Positions 16,911-26,122 of a DNA stretch of 64,000 nt are shown here, in pieces. How positions within the stretch are numbered: the first letter of the stretch is position 1; each line of letters begins with the position of its first letter. This stretch comes from Kaistia defluvii (lineage in GTDB: Bacteria > Pseudomonadota > Alphaproteobacteria > Rhizobiales > Kaistiaceae): contig NZ_JBEPSM010000003.1 in the NCBI RefSeq assembly GCF_040548815.1, positions 558,001 to 622,000 of the forward strand, in the 5' to 3' direction. Both the position numbers and the translations under genes were made by a program. The notes under the pieces are model-generated. The model was not told the origin of the DNA and made no database searches. It was given only the letters and a program-made list of their open reading frames with translations.

Positions 16911-19774
16911 CCGGGCTTCAGTCCGGCGGCGATGGCAGCCATCGGGTGCAGCGCCGCGGTCTTCGAAAGGCGCTCGACCTGGCAGCGGCACGAGAAGCCG
17001 CTGGCGAGCACCGTCGTTTCCCCAGCCAGCGCCGGCGCCCAGGACGCGTCGAACAGCGTTCGGCTCACCGTCTGCTGGCGCTGCTCATGCCCGAACAGCC
17101 CTGCCATGCCGCAACAGCCGGTCGGGGTCGGCCGCACGGATAGGCCGAGCGCTGCGAACACTTCCTGCCATTGTTTGAGCGCCTGCGGTGCCGCGGAGGC
17201 CTCGGTGCAATGGACCATCAGCCTCGGCGCGCTGGCGGCGGCGAGGGCCTTCGGCCATGGATCTCCCGCTGTTAGGCGCTGGCGCAGGAACTCCTGCACC
17301 AGCAGGACCTTCGGCACGGAAGGCGTCAGCTCGCTAAACTCGCTGCGCGTCATCAGCACGAAGGCGGGATCGACGCCAACCATCGGGCGGCCGGTCTTCC
17401 CAAGCTCCGTCAGAGCTTCGATCTGCCGGCCCGCCAGCCGGGCGAAACGCTTGCGCATGCCTTTGACATGCGCTGCCTTCGAGCCGGGCGGCAGGGTGAC
17501 AAGGATGGGCCGGTAGCCGAGCGCGACCAGCCCGTCGCAGACGGCCCCGACCGCTGCGGTATCGAAGGTCGCGGTAAAGGCATCCTCCAGCACCAGCACG
17601 GTCTTCTCGTCCGTGGCGAGTGTTCCGATCTTCGTGTGGCGGACTACGGGATGGCCAAGCTGGCACAAGCCACGCTCGGAGATCGCCGGCAGGTCGATGA
17701 GACCGAGCCCTCGCGCCATGAGGCTCGCCAAGGGCATCAGCCGGCGCGCCAGTGGCCGGATCGCCGCGACAAACGGCGCCATAGCCTCGACAGCGACCGC
17801 CGCATGGTCGCGCAGCGGCCGGCGATTGTCATTGTGATAGGCGTCGAGAAACTGCGATTTCAGCGTGGGAACGCTGACATGCACCGGGCAGGCGCTGCCG
17901 CAGGCATTGCAGCCGAGGCAGCTATCGAGCACGGCATAGGTGTCGCGGCCGATCGCGGCCAGGTCCGGGTCGCTGGCTTCCTGCGCCTGCCGCCATTTCC
18001 GCACGGCCTCCGCGCGCCCCTTCGGCGACTGGCGCAAATCGCGTGTAGCCTTGAAGGAGGGGCAGATCGGCACGGTCTTGCTGTAGGTCAGGCAGGACGC
18101 GTTGCCGTTGCAGTGAAAAGCCTTCTCGAAGCCGGGATCGTTGGCGGCATTGCCCTGGCGAAACGGCAGCTCGACGATGCCGATCGGCTGGCGGGAGACC
18201 GTTACCAGCTTGCCCGGATTGAAGCGCTCCAGCGGGTCGAAGGCGTGCTTGATCCGCTGGAAGGCGGCATACGCCACGGGACCGACATAGTCAGGCAGAT
18301 AGGCGCCGCGAATGCCCTTGCCATGCTCGCCCCAGAAGATGCCGCCATGCCTATTGCAGAGCGCATAGACGGCGTCGGAAATCGCCTGGAAGGTCGCCCG
18401 ATCGGCCTTTTCGTCGAGATCGAGAGCTGGGCGCACGTGCAGGCAGCCGACATCGATATGGCCGTAAATGCCATAGCGCAGGCCATGACCCCTGAGGATC
18501 GTATCGAACCCGTCCACAAACGCGACGAGGTTCTCGACCGGCACGACGCAATCCTCGACGAAGGCGACCGGGCGGCGGGCGCCCTCGCGCTTTCCGAGCA
18601 GGCCAACGGCGGCGGCGCGCGTCGACCAGAGCTTGGCGGCGTCCGCCTCGTCGCGGGCGCAATAGCTGCCGATGACGCCGGGAAGCCGTGCCGCATCGGC
18701 GATCAGGCGGGCGACCGAGGCCGTCAGGGCGTCTTCCGCCTCGCCGACGAACTCGACGAACAGATAGGAAATCCGCGTCTCCGCTTGCCCACGAATATCG
18801 ACCGGCAGGCTGTCCATGAGGCCGGCGTCGCGGGCGAGCCGCTGCACCCAGTCGTCCATGATCTCGATCGCCAGCGGCGCGTGCGCGAGGATCGGTTCCC
18901 CGGCCGCCAGCGCGGCGGCGAAACTGTCGAAGGCGACGACGACGAGCCGCTTGTGGGCCGGCTTCGGCGTCAGCTTCAGGCGGATCTTCGTGACAAGGCC
19001 GAGCGTCCCCTCGGCGCCGAGCAGCAGCCGCCACCATTCGAGCCGATCCGCCGCCGGCCGGGCGCGTTCGAGGTCGTAGCCGGTGAAGCGGCGCGAGATG
19101 CGTGGCGTGTTGTCGATCAACGCCTGCCGGCCGGCGTCGCAGGCATCGGCGATGTCGTCCAGCATGGACTGGGCCCAGGCGGGTGGCGGCTCGAGGCTGC
19201 GGATCGTCCGGCCGCCGCTCAGCGTCAGGTTGAGGCCCAGCACGTTGTCGCTGGTCTTGCCATAGATCCGCGAGCCCTTGCCCGAAGCGTCGGTGCTGAT
19301 CATGCCGCCGATGGTGCAGCGGTTCGAGGTCGAGGTGTTCGGCGCGAAGAACAGGCCAGTATGCGCAATCAGGCCGTTCAATTCGTCGAGCACGATGCCG
19401 GGCTCGACATCGACCCAGCCTTCGGCTGCGTTCAGTTCCAGGATCCCTGTCATGAAGCGCTGGAAATTGACGATGATGCCGCGATTGAGGCTCTGGCCAT
19501 TGGTGCCGGTGCCGCCGCCGCGCGCGGTCACGGCGAGATGCCGGAACGCGGGCCGGTCGGCGACGGCCATGAGTATCTCGACATCGGCAGCGCTTTTCGG
19601 CGCGACGATGATGTCGGGTTCGAGTTCGTAGACGCTGTTGTCGGTGGCCATCGCGGCCCGCGCCGCGTGGTCGGAGGCGACATCGCCGGCAAAGCCCGCC
19701 TCGGCTAGCGCCGCGGCGAAGCCGGCAAGCTCTGGCGGAAGAGGGGCGGTCAATGGACGGACGGATTGGATCAT
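16907..19774 (-). CDS. FAD-binding and Fe-S-containing 2-hydroxyacid dehydrogenase (YdiJ-like)
   Basis: This is a 955-residue fusion. An N-terminal FAD-binding PCMH domain (about residues 40-270; RGGGTGTNGQSL and the SNRCTIGGMISTDASGKGS stretch) is followed by an FAD-oxidase C-terminal domain (to about 540). Next come a ferredoxin-like part with CLGCNACGSACP near residue 615 and cysteine-rich CCG segments near the end (GCCGMAG, about residue 886). The architecture matches E. coli YdiJ, a D-2-hydroxyglutarate dehydrogenase, and related D-lactate or glycolate dehydrogenases that pass electrons to the respiratory chain. A LysR gene is divergent, 60 bases upstream. The second ferredoxin-like cysteine set is incomplete (CLTYSKTVPIC), as is usual in this family. 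The physiological substrate is uncertain. Confidence 0.94.
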   Translation of the reverse strand: MIQSVRPLTAPLPPELAGFAAALAEAGFAGDVASDHAARAAMATDNSVYELEPDIIVAPKSAADVEILMAVADRPAFRHLAVTARGGGTGTNGQSLNRGIIVNFQRFMTGILELNAAEGWVDVEPGIVLDELNGLIAHTGLFFAPNTSTSNRCTIGGMISTDASGKGSRIYGKTSDNVLGLNLTLSGGRTIRSLEPPPAWAQSMLDDIADACDAGRQALIDNTPRISRRFTGYDLERARPAADRLEWWRLLLGAEGTLGLVTKIRLKLTPKPAHKRLVVVAFDSFAAALAAGEPILAHAPLAIEIMDDWVQRLARDAGLMDSLPVDIRGQAETRISYLFVEFVGEAEDALTASVARLIADAARLPGVIGSYCARDEADAAKLWSTRAAAVGLLGKREGARRPVAFVEDCVVPVENLVAFVDGFDTILRGHGLRYGIYGHIDVGCLHVRPALDLDEKADRATFQAISDAVYALCNRHGGIFWGEHGKGIRGAYLPDYVGPVAYAAFQRIKHAFDPLERFNPGKLVTVSRQPIGIVELPFRQGNAANDPGFEKAFHCNGNASCLTYSKTVPICPSFKATRDLRQSPKGRAEAVRKWRQAQEASDPDLAAIGRDTYAVLDSCLGCNACGSACPVHVSVPTLKSQFLDAYHNDNRRPLRDHAAVAVEAMAPFVAAIRPLARRLMPLASLMARGLGLIDLPAISERGLCQLGHPVVRHTKIGTLATDEKTVLVLEDAFTATFDTAAVGAVCDGLVALGYRPILVTLPPGSKAAHVKGMRKRFARLAGRQIEALTELGKTGRPMVGVDPAFVLMTRSEFSELTPSVPKVLLVQEFLRQRLTAGDPWPKALAAASAPRLMVHCTEASAAPQALKQWQEVFAALGLSVRPTPTGCCGMAGLFGHEQRQQTVSRTLFDASWAPALAGETTVLASGFSCRCQVERLSKTAALHPMAAIAAGLKPG

Positions 19775-19834
19775 GGCGAAGCCTTTCGAGCTTCCCTTGA
19801 ACCACGCCTAGCCGCTTCGTAACATTGGAATGAA

Positions 19835-20755
19835 ATGACAAAACATTCGAAAAAAACGAACATCGGCATCCGGCATTTCCGCGCCGCCCTGGCGCTCGCG
19901 CAGGAACAATCCTTCACCCGCGCCGCCGACAGCCTCGGTATTGTCCCGTCGGCGCTGACCGAGACGATCAAGCAGCTGGAGGCGGATTGCGGCCTGCGTC
20001 TGTTCAATCGCGAGGCGCGGCCGGTGACGCCGACCGAGGCCGGCGAGGAATTCCTGGCCGGGGCGCGCCGGGTTCTCTCCGATTTCGAGATGGCGCTGGA
20101 TGATCTTCGCCGGGTCGGCGGCATCGAGCGCGGCGCGGTCAGGGTGGCCGCCGCCCCGTCTGTGGTGCTGTTCCATCTCGCCCCCGCGCTCCGCGCCTTC
20201 CACGCCGCCCATCCGGCGATCGAGGTGACGGTCTATGACGACATCGCCGAGCGGATCGGGGCGCTGGTGCTGGACCGGGTGGTGGATTTTGGCCTGGCGG
20301 AACGCTGGCACGAGACCGACCAGCTCGACTACGAGCCGTTCCATGTCGACCCTTTCGTGCTGGTCTGCCATCGCGACCACAAGCTGGCCGGGCGCGCCGA
20401 GGTCGATCTCGCCGAAATTCCGGTCGCCGACGTCATTGCACTCGACGAGAGCACCGGCATCGGCAAGCGGATCGCCGCTGCGCCCGAAATCCCGCCCGAA
20501 TTCCGGCGCGGCTCGATCCGCACGCGTGGCACCATCGCGCAGCTCACCCTGATCTCGCAGGGCATGGGCGTGGCGCTGATGCCGAAGCTCGCGGCCTCGG
20601 TGATTCAGAGCCCCGAAATTCGTCATGTCGGATTGCGCGATCTCTCGCTGAAGCGCACGCTTTGCATCCTTACGCGATCGCGCAGGGGCCTGTCGCCGGC
20701 GGCGGAGCGGCTGCTTGCGTGTCTGCGTCCGCTCGGATCGCTCGCCTCGCCCTGA
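19835..20755 (+). CDS. LysR family transcriptional regulator
   Basis: This 306-residue regulator has an N-terminal winged helix (about residues 10-68; SFTRAADSLGIVPSALTETIKQLE) and a LysR substrate-binding domain from about residue 95. The Ser-Gln usually found in the recognition helix (LSQSALS) is replaced by IVPSALT. It is divergent from the FAD/Fe-S dehydrogenase gene with a 60-base shared control region, the classic layout for a LysR activator and its target. It ends before the enamidase promoter and could also act there, though the intervening 195 bases make that less likely. Confidence 0.94.
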   Translation: MTKHSKKTNIGIRHFRAALALAQEQSFTRAADSLGIVPSALTETIKQLEADCGLRLFNREARPVTPTEAGEEFLAGARRVLSDFEMALDDLRRVGGIERGAVRVAAAPSVVLFHLAPALRAFHAAHPAIEVTVYDDIAERIGALVLDRVVDFGLAERWHETDQLDYEPFHVDPFVLVCHRDHKLAGRAEVDLAEIPVADVIALDESTGIGKRIAAAPEIPPEFRRGSIRTRGTIAQLTLISQGMGVALMPKLAASVIQSPEIRHVGLRDLSLKRTLCILTRSRRGLSPAAERLLACLRPLGSLASP

Positions 20756-20883
20756 CGCGGCATTTTTGCCTTGAAACACGCGATTCCAGGCCAGTCCTGC
20801 TTCGCGCTTTCCGTCCGTCGTCCTCCAAACGCAAAGGACGAAAGCGCTGTTGCTAATAGGGATTGCCTTATCATTATTGTTTG

Positions 20884-20897
20884 AACTCATATGAGTT
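20884..20897. promoter_or_regulatory. Perfect 14-bp palindrome upstream of the enamidase-like gene
   Basis: AACTCATATGAGTT reads the same on both strands. It lies 54 bases before the chosen start of the amidohydrolase gene in an AT-rich patch (20862-20905), where an operator or an activator site would be expected. The binding protein is unknown; candidates in the window are the LysR at 19835 and the MarR at 27021. Confidence 0.5.
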
Positions 20898-20950
20898 TGC
20901 GTGTAGTTGACGAAGGGAGGCTTGACGATCTCGCGTTATGGAGAAGAGCG

Positions 20951-22144
20951 ATGTCACACGATCCCGTCTCGGCGCTGCCGAAGGGCAAACTCGTCATCCG
21001 CAATATCGGCATGGTCCTTAGCGGCGCCATGGAAAACCCGATCCTCGACGCGGATACGGTTGTCGTCGTCGACGGCAGGATCGCGGCCATTGGTCGTCTT
21101 GGGGATCTCGACACGGAAGACGCCACCCAGGTCATCGACGCCAATCAGGCTGCGTTGGCTCCGGGGCTGATCGACAGTCACGTCCACCCCGTCGCGGGCG
21201 ACTGGACGCCGCGCCAGAACCAGATGGGCTGGATCGACAGCACCATGCATGGCGGCGTCACCACCATGATTTCCGCTGGCGAAGTGCATACGCCCGGCCG
21301 CCCGACCGACATTGTCGGCCTGAAGGCGCTGGCGATCGCCGCGCAGCGCACATTCACCAATTTCCGCCCCGGCGGCGTCAAGATCCATGCCGGTGCCCCG
21401 ATCATCGAGCAGGGCATGGTTGAGCAGGATTTCAAGGATCTGGCGGATGCGGGCGTGCGCCTGCTCGGCGAGATCGGCCTCGGCAGCGTCAAGGATGGCG
21501 AGACCGCCGGCAAGATGGTCGGCTGGGCGCGCAAATACGGCATCCAGTCGACGATCCACACGGGCGGCCCCTCGGTGCCGGGCTCGGGCCTGATCGGCGC
21601 CGACGTCGTTCTGGCGGCCGGCACCGATGTCGTCGGCCACATCAATGGCGGCCACACCGCACTGCCGGATCTGGAAATCCGCTGCATCTGCGAAGGCTGC
21701 AAGGCCGGCCTCGAGATTGTCCATAACGGCAATGAGCGCGCCGCCCTCTATGCGCTGCGCATCGCGCGCGAAATGGGCGAGATGGGGCGTGTCATCCTCG
21801 GCACCGATGGCCCCGCCGGCTCGGGCGTCCAGCCGCTCGGCATCCTGCGCATGGTGTCCCTGCTGTCGTCGCTGGGCGACGTGCCGGCCGAGATCGCGCT
21901 CTGCTTTGCCACGGGCAATACGGCCCGCATGCGCAGCCTGGAAAGCGGGTTGATCGAGGTCGGCCGTCCCGCCGATTTCGTGTTCCTCGCCAAGGCGATG
22001 CATTCCGCCGGCCGCGATCTGCTCGACAGCATCCAGCTTGGCGATCTGCCCGGCGTCGGCATGATCGTCATTGACGGCATCGTCCGTTCCGGCCGCAGCC
22101 GCAACACGCCGCCGGCCGAGCGCCTGCCCTTCATCTGCAACTAG
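20951..22144 (+). CDS. Enamidase-like amidohydrolase
   Basis: This 397-residue metal-dependent amidohydrolase closely follows the pattern of the enamidase of nicotinate fermenters, which opens 1,4,5,6-tetrahydro-6-oxonicotinate to 2-formylglutarate and ammonia. It has IRNIGMVLSGAMENPILDAD at the N-terminus, the HxH metal motif DSHVHP (about residue 74), HGGVTTMISAG (about 97), HTGG (about 202), GHINGG (about 229), GTDGPAGSG (about 283) and C-terminal SRNTPPA. The ATG at 20951 has GGAGAAGAG upstream and gives a normal family length; an earlier ATG at 20891 lies in the palindrome and lacks an SD. Two DUF1185 genes follow. The exact cyclic amide substrate is an inference. Confidence 0.88.
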   Translation: MSHDPVSALPKGKLVIRNIGMVLSGAMENPILDADTVVVVDGRIAAIGRLGDLDTEDATQVIDANQAALAPGLIDSHVHPVAGDWTPRQNQMGWIDSTMHGGVTTMISAGEVHTPGRPTDIVGLKALAIAAQRTFTNFRPGGVKIHAGAPIIEQGMVEQDFKDLADAGVRLLGEIGLGSVKDGETAGKMVGWARKYGIQSTIHTGGPSVPGSGLIGADVVLAAGTDVVGHINGGHTALPDLEIRCICEGCKAGLEIVHNGNERAALYALRIAREMGEMGRVILGTDGPAGSGVQPLGILRMVSLLSSLGDVPAEIALCFATGNTARMRSLESGLIEVGRPADFVFLAKAMHSAGRDLLDSIQLGDLPGVGMIVIDGIVRSGRSRNTPPAERLPFICN

Positions 22145-22239
22145 AGCTCTGCCAGGTCGCGTTTTCTTGACGCGAACCGGTACCCCACTTCGCTTGAAAC
22201 CGCGCCATTGCTCTCGACTGTCCACTTCAGGAGTTTGAA

Positions 22240-22824
22240 ATGACCGACGTCGTCGTCCGGAAGTTCCTTATCCGCATCGAGGAGATTTTTCACGAGGGCG
22301 GACCCGTTTCCGCCAATCCGCCCCGTCGCGGCACGATCATGGCCGTGGTGAAGAACCCTTATGCCGGCCGCTATGTCGAAGACATCACCGGCTTCATGGA
22401 AGACCTGAAGCCGCTCGGCCTGGAAATGTCGACGCGCCTGCTCAATGCGCTCGGCGGCGACAAGTCGGTCATCGAAGGCTACGGCAAGGGTGCGATCGTC
22501 GGCGAGGGCGGTGAACTCGAGCATGGCGCGCTCTGGCACATGCCCGGCGGCCATGCGATGCGCGCGCTGCTCGGCGACGTCAAGGCGATCGTTCCCTCGG
22601 CCAAGAAGGTCGGCGGCCTCGGCGCCAATATCGACATCCCGATCACCCATATCCACGCCTCCTATGTCCGCAGCCATTTTGATGCCATCGAGGTGAATGT
22701 TCCGGACGCGCCGCGCGCAGACGAGATCGTTCTGATCCTGTCGATGACCACCGGCTCGCGCGTGCATGCCCGCGTCGGCGGCCTGGCTGTCTCCGACATC
22801 AAGGGCGAGGACGGCCTGCGATGA
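22240..22824 (+). CDS. DUF1185 (amino acid synthesis family) protein, first copy
   Basis: This 194-residue protein belongs to the AA_synth/DUF1185 family, whose biochemical role is poorly defined. Recognisable segments are NPYAGRYVEDITGFM, GKGAIVGEGGELEHGA, and the C-terminal VRSHFDAIEVNVPDAPRADE. No signal peptide or membrane segment is seen, so it is cytoplasmic. A good SD (CAGGAG) precedes the ATG. It overlaps a paralogue by ATGA, suggesting a hetero-oligomer. It follows the enamidase-like gene by 95 bases, which ties the family here to cyclic-amide breakdown rather than to biosynthesis. Confidence 0.9.
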   Translation: MTDVVVRKFLIRIEEIFHEGGPVSANPPRRGTIMAVVKNPYAGRYVEDITGFMEDLKPLGLEMSTRLLNALGGDKSVIEGYGKGAIVGEGGELEHGALWHMPGGHAMRALLGDVKAIVPSAKKVGGLGANIDIPITHIHASYVRSHFDAIEVNVPDAPRADEIVLILSMTTGSRVHARVGGLAVSDIKGEDGLR

Positions 22825-23387
22825 CCGTCATCCGCAAGATCGTCACGACGCTGGAAGAGACGCTGATCGAGGGCGACGTCGTCCTGCCGCATCCCTTTCG
22901 CAAGGTGTCGGCCGTCGCGGTCGTCTCGAATTCCGCCTCGGGCCGCTATGTCGAGGATCTGAGCGAACTGATGGATCTGGGCGAGCAGCTCGGCGACATC
23001 CTGCCCCGGCGGGCGGTCGCGCTGCTGGGCATTCCCGGCGATCAGGTTGAGAGCTTCGGCAAGGCGGTGATCGTCGGGGCCGAGGGCGAGTTCGAGCATG
23101 CGGCGGCGATCATGCACCCGAAGCTCGGCGCTCCCTTCCGCGCCGTGCTGGGCAAGGGCGATGCTCTGATCCCGTCGGCGAAGAAGCGGGCCAATATCGG
23201 CGCCGTCATCGACGTCCCGCTCGGCCACAAGGATCACGCGCGCGTGCGCAGCCATTTCGACGCCATGGAAGTCCGCATTCCGGATGCTCCCAAGAAGCAT
23301 GAGATGGTCGTCGCGATCGCCGTCACCGATTCCGGCCGGCCGCTGGCCCGCGTCGGCGGCATGCGCAAGGAAGACATCGGCCAGTAG
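22821..23387 (+). CDS. DUF1185 (amino acid synthesis family) protein, second copy
   Basis: This 188-residue paralogue of the preceding gene has the same blocks in the same order: SASGRYVEDLSELM, GKAVIVGAEGEFEHAA and VRSHFDAMEVRIPDAPKKHE. It lacks the 8 or so residues before the first block that the upstream copy has. It starts inside the stop of the first copy (ATGA), so the two subunits are translationally coupled. It is followed by an intrinsic terminator at 23416-23441, marking the end of a three-gene unit that begins with the enamidase-like gene. Function unknown. Confidence 0.9.
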   Translation: MTVIRKIVTTLEETLIEGDVVLPHPFRKVSAVAVVSNSASGRYVEDLSELMDLGEQLGDILPRRAVALLGIPGDQVESFGKAVIVGAEGEFEHAAAIMHPKLGAPFRAVLGKGDALIPSAKKRANIGAVIDVPLGHKDHARVRSHFDAMEVRIPDAPKKHEMVVAIAVTDSGRPLARVGGMRKEDIGQ

Positions 23388-23415
23388 GCCGGACTTCCTC
23401 CCCGAATGAGAGAAG

Positions 23416-23441
23416 GCCGCTGTCGAAACAGCGGCTTTTTT
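23416..23441 (+). terminator. Intrinsic terminator of the enamidase/DUF1185 operon
   Basis: GCCGCTGT (23416-23423) and ACAGCGGC (23428-23435) form a perfect 8-bp stem with the tetraloop CGAA, followed at once by six T residues. It lies 28 bases after the stop of the second DUF1185 gene. Confidence 0.9.
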
Positions 23442-23463
23442 GTTTGTGGGGCTCGGGAGAGCC

Positions 23464-23591
23464 ACCCTCACCCCAACCCTCTCCCGCGAGCGGGCAAGGG
23501 GGCTCGCTAGCGCCCATTGCTGCGACTGCGCCAAATGAGGAACGCCTGCTAAGAAGCCTCGCCCGCTTGCGGGAGAGAGTGGGGTGAGGGG
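23464..23591. repeat. Composite GC-rich palindromic repeat between convergent genes
   Basis: Outer arms CCCTCACCCC (23465-23474) and GGGGTGAGGG (23581-23590) enclose two inner hairpin units, each of the CCCTCTCCCGC or CCTCGCCCGC / GCGGGAGAG type. The arrangement and the right-hand end (GTGAGGGGCTTGCTT) are shared with 5010-5128. It fills the gap between the DUF1185 operon and the convergent CoA-transferase gene. Confidence 0.85.
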
Positions 23592-23614
23592 CTTGCTTTG
23601 GGACGGAAGCCCGC

Positions 23615-24757
23615 TCAGGTCTTCTCGGCGATCTCGGCGCGGACCTCGTCGCCATGCTCGCCCAGGCGCGGCGAGCGCCGGGTCAGCGCCAGTTCCGAGC
23701 CGGACATGGTGATCGGCGAACGCACGCCCGGAATTCCGTCGATATCGATCTGCATCCCCCGCGCCAGAACCTGCGCGTCGGTGAACACGTCTTCGAGCGT
23801 GTTGATGGGGCCGGCCGGCACATGCGCTGTAGCGAGCTTCTCCAAAAGCGCGTCTCGCTGCCAGCTCGCCAGTTCGCCGGCGATCAGCGCCGTGAGCGCC
23901 ACCCGATTGGCGACGCGGAGCGAATTGGTCAGGAAGCGGGCGTCGGTGGCGAGTTCCGGCTTGCCGATGACCGAGGCAAAGCGGGCGAATTGGCCGTCAT
24001 TGCCCACCGCCAAAATCAGATGCCCGTCCGCCACGGCAAACGTCTGGTAGGGCGCGATGTTCGGATGCGCGTTGCCGAGCCGGCGCGGCGGCTTGCCGGT
24101 GGCGAGGAAGTTCATCGCCTGGTTGGCGAGCACGCCGACCGAGGTATCAAGCAGAGCCATGTCGATATGCTGGCCAAGCCCGGTGCGCGCGCGCTGGGCG
24201 AGCGCCGCCTGGATGGCGATCACGCTGTAGAGGCCGGTGAAGATGTCGGAGAAGGCGACGCCGATCTTTTGCGGTTCGCCTTGGGGATCGCCGGTCAGAT
24301 CCATGATCCCGGCCATGCCCTGGATGAGAAAATCATAGCCGGCGCGCTCGCGATACGGCCCGGTCTGGCCGAAGCCGGTGATCGAGCAGTAGATGAGGCG
24401 CGGGTTGATCGCGTTCAGGCTCGCATAGTCGAGCCCGTATTTTCCCAGGCCGCCGACTTTGAAATTCTCGATGACGACGTCGGCATCGGCGATCAGGGCG
24501 CGGACGAGATCGGCGCCTTCCTGGGTGCGGAAATCGGCGACGATCGAGCGCTTGCCGCGATTGCAGGCATGGAAATAGGCGGCCGATGTCTCGCCGCCAT
24601 TCTCGATGAAGGGCGGGCCCCAGCTGCGCGTGTCGTCGCCCTCGGGGCTCTCGACCTTGATGACGTCGGCGCCGAGATCGGCCAGCGTCTGGCCAGCCCA
24701 GGGGCCAGCCAGGATGCGCGCCAGCTCGATGACCTTCAGTCCCGCGAGCGCCTGCAT
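23615..24757 (-). CDS. Class III (CaiB/BaiF) CoA-transferase
   Basis: This 380-residue enzyme transfers CoA between carboxylic acids. It has the family N-terminus ELARILAGPWAGQTLADLGA and the segment GQHIDMALLDTSV (about residues 183-195), in which the Asp of IDMALLD is the expected acyl-carrying catalytic residue. Its start overlaps the stop of glutaryl-CoA dehydrogenase (ATGA), so the two form one operon. Succinyl-CoA:glutarate CoA-transferases are the known partners of glutaryl-CoA dehydrogenase in glutarate breakdown, which makes that the best guess. Donor and acceptor specificity cannot be read from the sequence. Confidence 0.93.
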   Translation of the reverse strand: MQALAGLKVIELARILAGPWAGQTLADLGADVIKVESPEGDDTRSWGPPFIENGGETSAAYFHACNRGKRSIVADFRTQEGADLVRALIADADVVIENFKVGGLGKYGLDYASLNAINPRLIYCSITGFGQTGPYRERAGYDFLIQGMAGIMDLTGDPQGEPQKIGVAFSDIFTGLYSVIAIQAALAQRARTGLGQHIDMALLDTSVGVLANQAMNFLATGKPPRRLGNAHPNIAPYQTFAVADGHLILAVGNDGQFARFASVIGKPELATDARFLTNSLRVANRVALTALIAGELASWQRDALLEKLATAHVPAGPINTLEDVFTDAQVLARGMQIDIDGIPGVRSPITMSGSELALTRRSPRLGEHGDEVRAEIAEKT

Positions 24758-25980
24758 CAGAAGAAGGCCTGGATGCCGGTCTGGGCGCGGCCGAGGATCA
24801 GCGCGTGCACGTCATGCGTGCCCTCATAGGTGTTGACGGTCTCGAGGTTCTGCGCGTGCCGCATGACGTGGTACTCGATCTGGATGCCGTTGCCGCCATG
24901 CATGTCGCGCGCCTGGCGGGCGATGTCGAGCGCCTTGCCGCAATTGTTGCGCTTGACCAGCGACACCATCTCGGGCGCGGCCTGGCCCTCGTCGAACAGC
25001 CGGCCGACGCGCAGCGAAGCCTGCAGGCCGAGTGCGATCTCCGTCTGCATGTCGGCGAGCTTCTTCTGGAAGAGCTGCATGCCGGCCAGCGGCTTGCCGA
25101 ACTGCTTGCGATCGAGGCCATACTGACGGGCGCGGAACCAGCAATCCTCGGCAGCCCCCAGCACGCCCCAGGAAATGCCGTAGCGGGCGCGGTTCAGGCA
25201 GCCGAAGGGACCCTTGAGGCCGGACACGTTGGGGAGAAGCGCGTCTTCGGAAACCTCGACATCGGCCAGCACGATCTCGCCGGTGATCGAGGCGCGCAAC
25301 GACAGCTTGCCGCCGATCTTCGGGGCGGTGAGGCCCTTCATGCCCTTTTCCAGCACGAAACCGCGGATCGCGCCGTCATGCGCTTCCGACTTTGCCCAGA
25401 CGATGAAGACGTCGGCGATCGGCGAATTGGAGATCCAGGTCTTGGCGCCGTTCAGGACGTAGCCGCCTTCGGTCTTCCGGGCGTTGGTGATCATGCCGCC
25501 CGGATCGGAGCCGGCATCCGGCTCGGTCAGGCCGAAGCAGCCGATCCACTCGCCGCTCGCGAGCTTGGGCAGGTATTTCTGCCGCTGCGCTTCGCTGCCA
25601 TAGGCGTAGATCGGATACATCACCAGCGACGACTGCACGCTCATCATCGAGCGATAGCCGGAATCGACCCGCTCGACCTCGCGCGCCACCAGGCCGTACG
25701 AAACGTAGGAAGCGCCGACGCCGCCATATTCGGCCGGCACGGTGACGCCGAGCAGGCCCATCTCGCCCATCTCGCGGAAGATCTCGGGGTCGGTCAGTTC
25801 GTCCAGATAGGCCTTTTCCACACGGGGCATCAGGCGGTCGGCGGCAAAGGCCTTGGCCGTATCGCGGATCATCCGCTCCTCGTCGTCGAGCTGGGACTCG
25901 AAATGGAACGGGTCTTCCCAGGCGAAGCGCGACAGCGCCGGTTGATCCTTGGCCTTCAGGGTGGGGTTCAATGCGGACAT
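24757..25980 (-). CDS. gcdH: Glutaryl-CoA dehydrogenase
   Basis: This 407-residue flavoenzyme of the acyl-CoA dehydrogenase family oxidises and decarboxylates glutaryl-CoA to crotonyl-CoA. Diagnostic features are [15 protein letters not shown] (about residues 105-120), with the Arg that binds the distal carboxylate, [16 protein letters not shown], and [18 protein letters not shown] near the C-terminus with the catalytic Glu. Length is typical. AAAGG lies 8 bases before the ATG. The downstream CoA-transferase overlaps by ATGA and a LysR gene is divergent, the same trio seen in glutarate operons of other proteobacteria. Confidence 0.96.
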   Translation of the reverse strand: MSALNPTLKAKDQPALSRFAWEDPFHFESQLDDEERMIRDTAKAFAADRLMPRVEKAYLDELTDPEIFREMGEMGLLGVTVPAEYGGVGASYVSYGLVAREVERVDSGYRSMMSVQSSLVMYPIYAYGSEAQRQKYLPKLASGEWIGCFGLTEPDAGSDPGGMITNARKTEGGYVLNGAKTWISNSPIADVFIVWAKSEAHDGAIRGFVLEKGMKGLTAPKIGGKLSLRASITGEIVLADVEVSEDALLPNVSGLKGPFGCLNRARYGISWGVLGAAEDCWFRARQYGLDRKQFGKPLAGMQLFQKKLADMQTEIALGLQASLRVGRLFDEGQAAPEMVSLVKRNNCGKALDIARQARDMHGGNGIQIEYHVMRHAQNLETVNTYEGTHDVHALILGRAQTGIQAFF

Positions 25981-26122
25981 GCGGTCACCTTTGCAGTCTG
26001 GGCATGCGGGCCGCGAACAGCCACGCGTTTGCCGAAAACTAGCAAATCGCGTCCAGGCGGGATAACAAGGCTTTCAGCGAAGTTGATGAGTATCGATCAT
26101 AATCCGAGGGTAAGCGGCGGCC

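Noticed and set aside
17468..19708. A 746-codon plus-strand open frame opposite the FAD/Fe-S dehydrogenase
   Set aside because: Composition is that of an antisense shadow, and the minus-strand frame carries FAD and Fe-S motifs in the right order.
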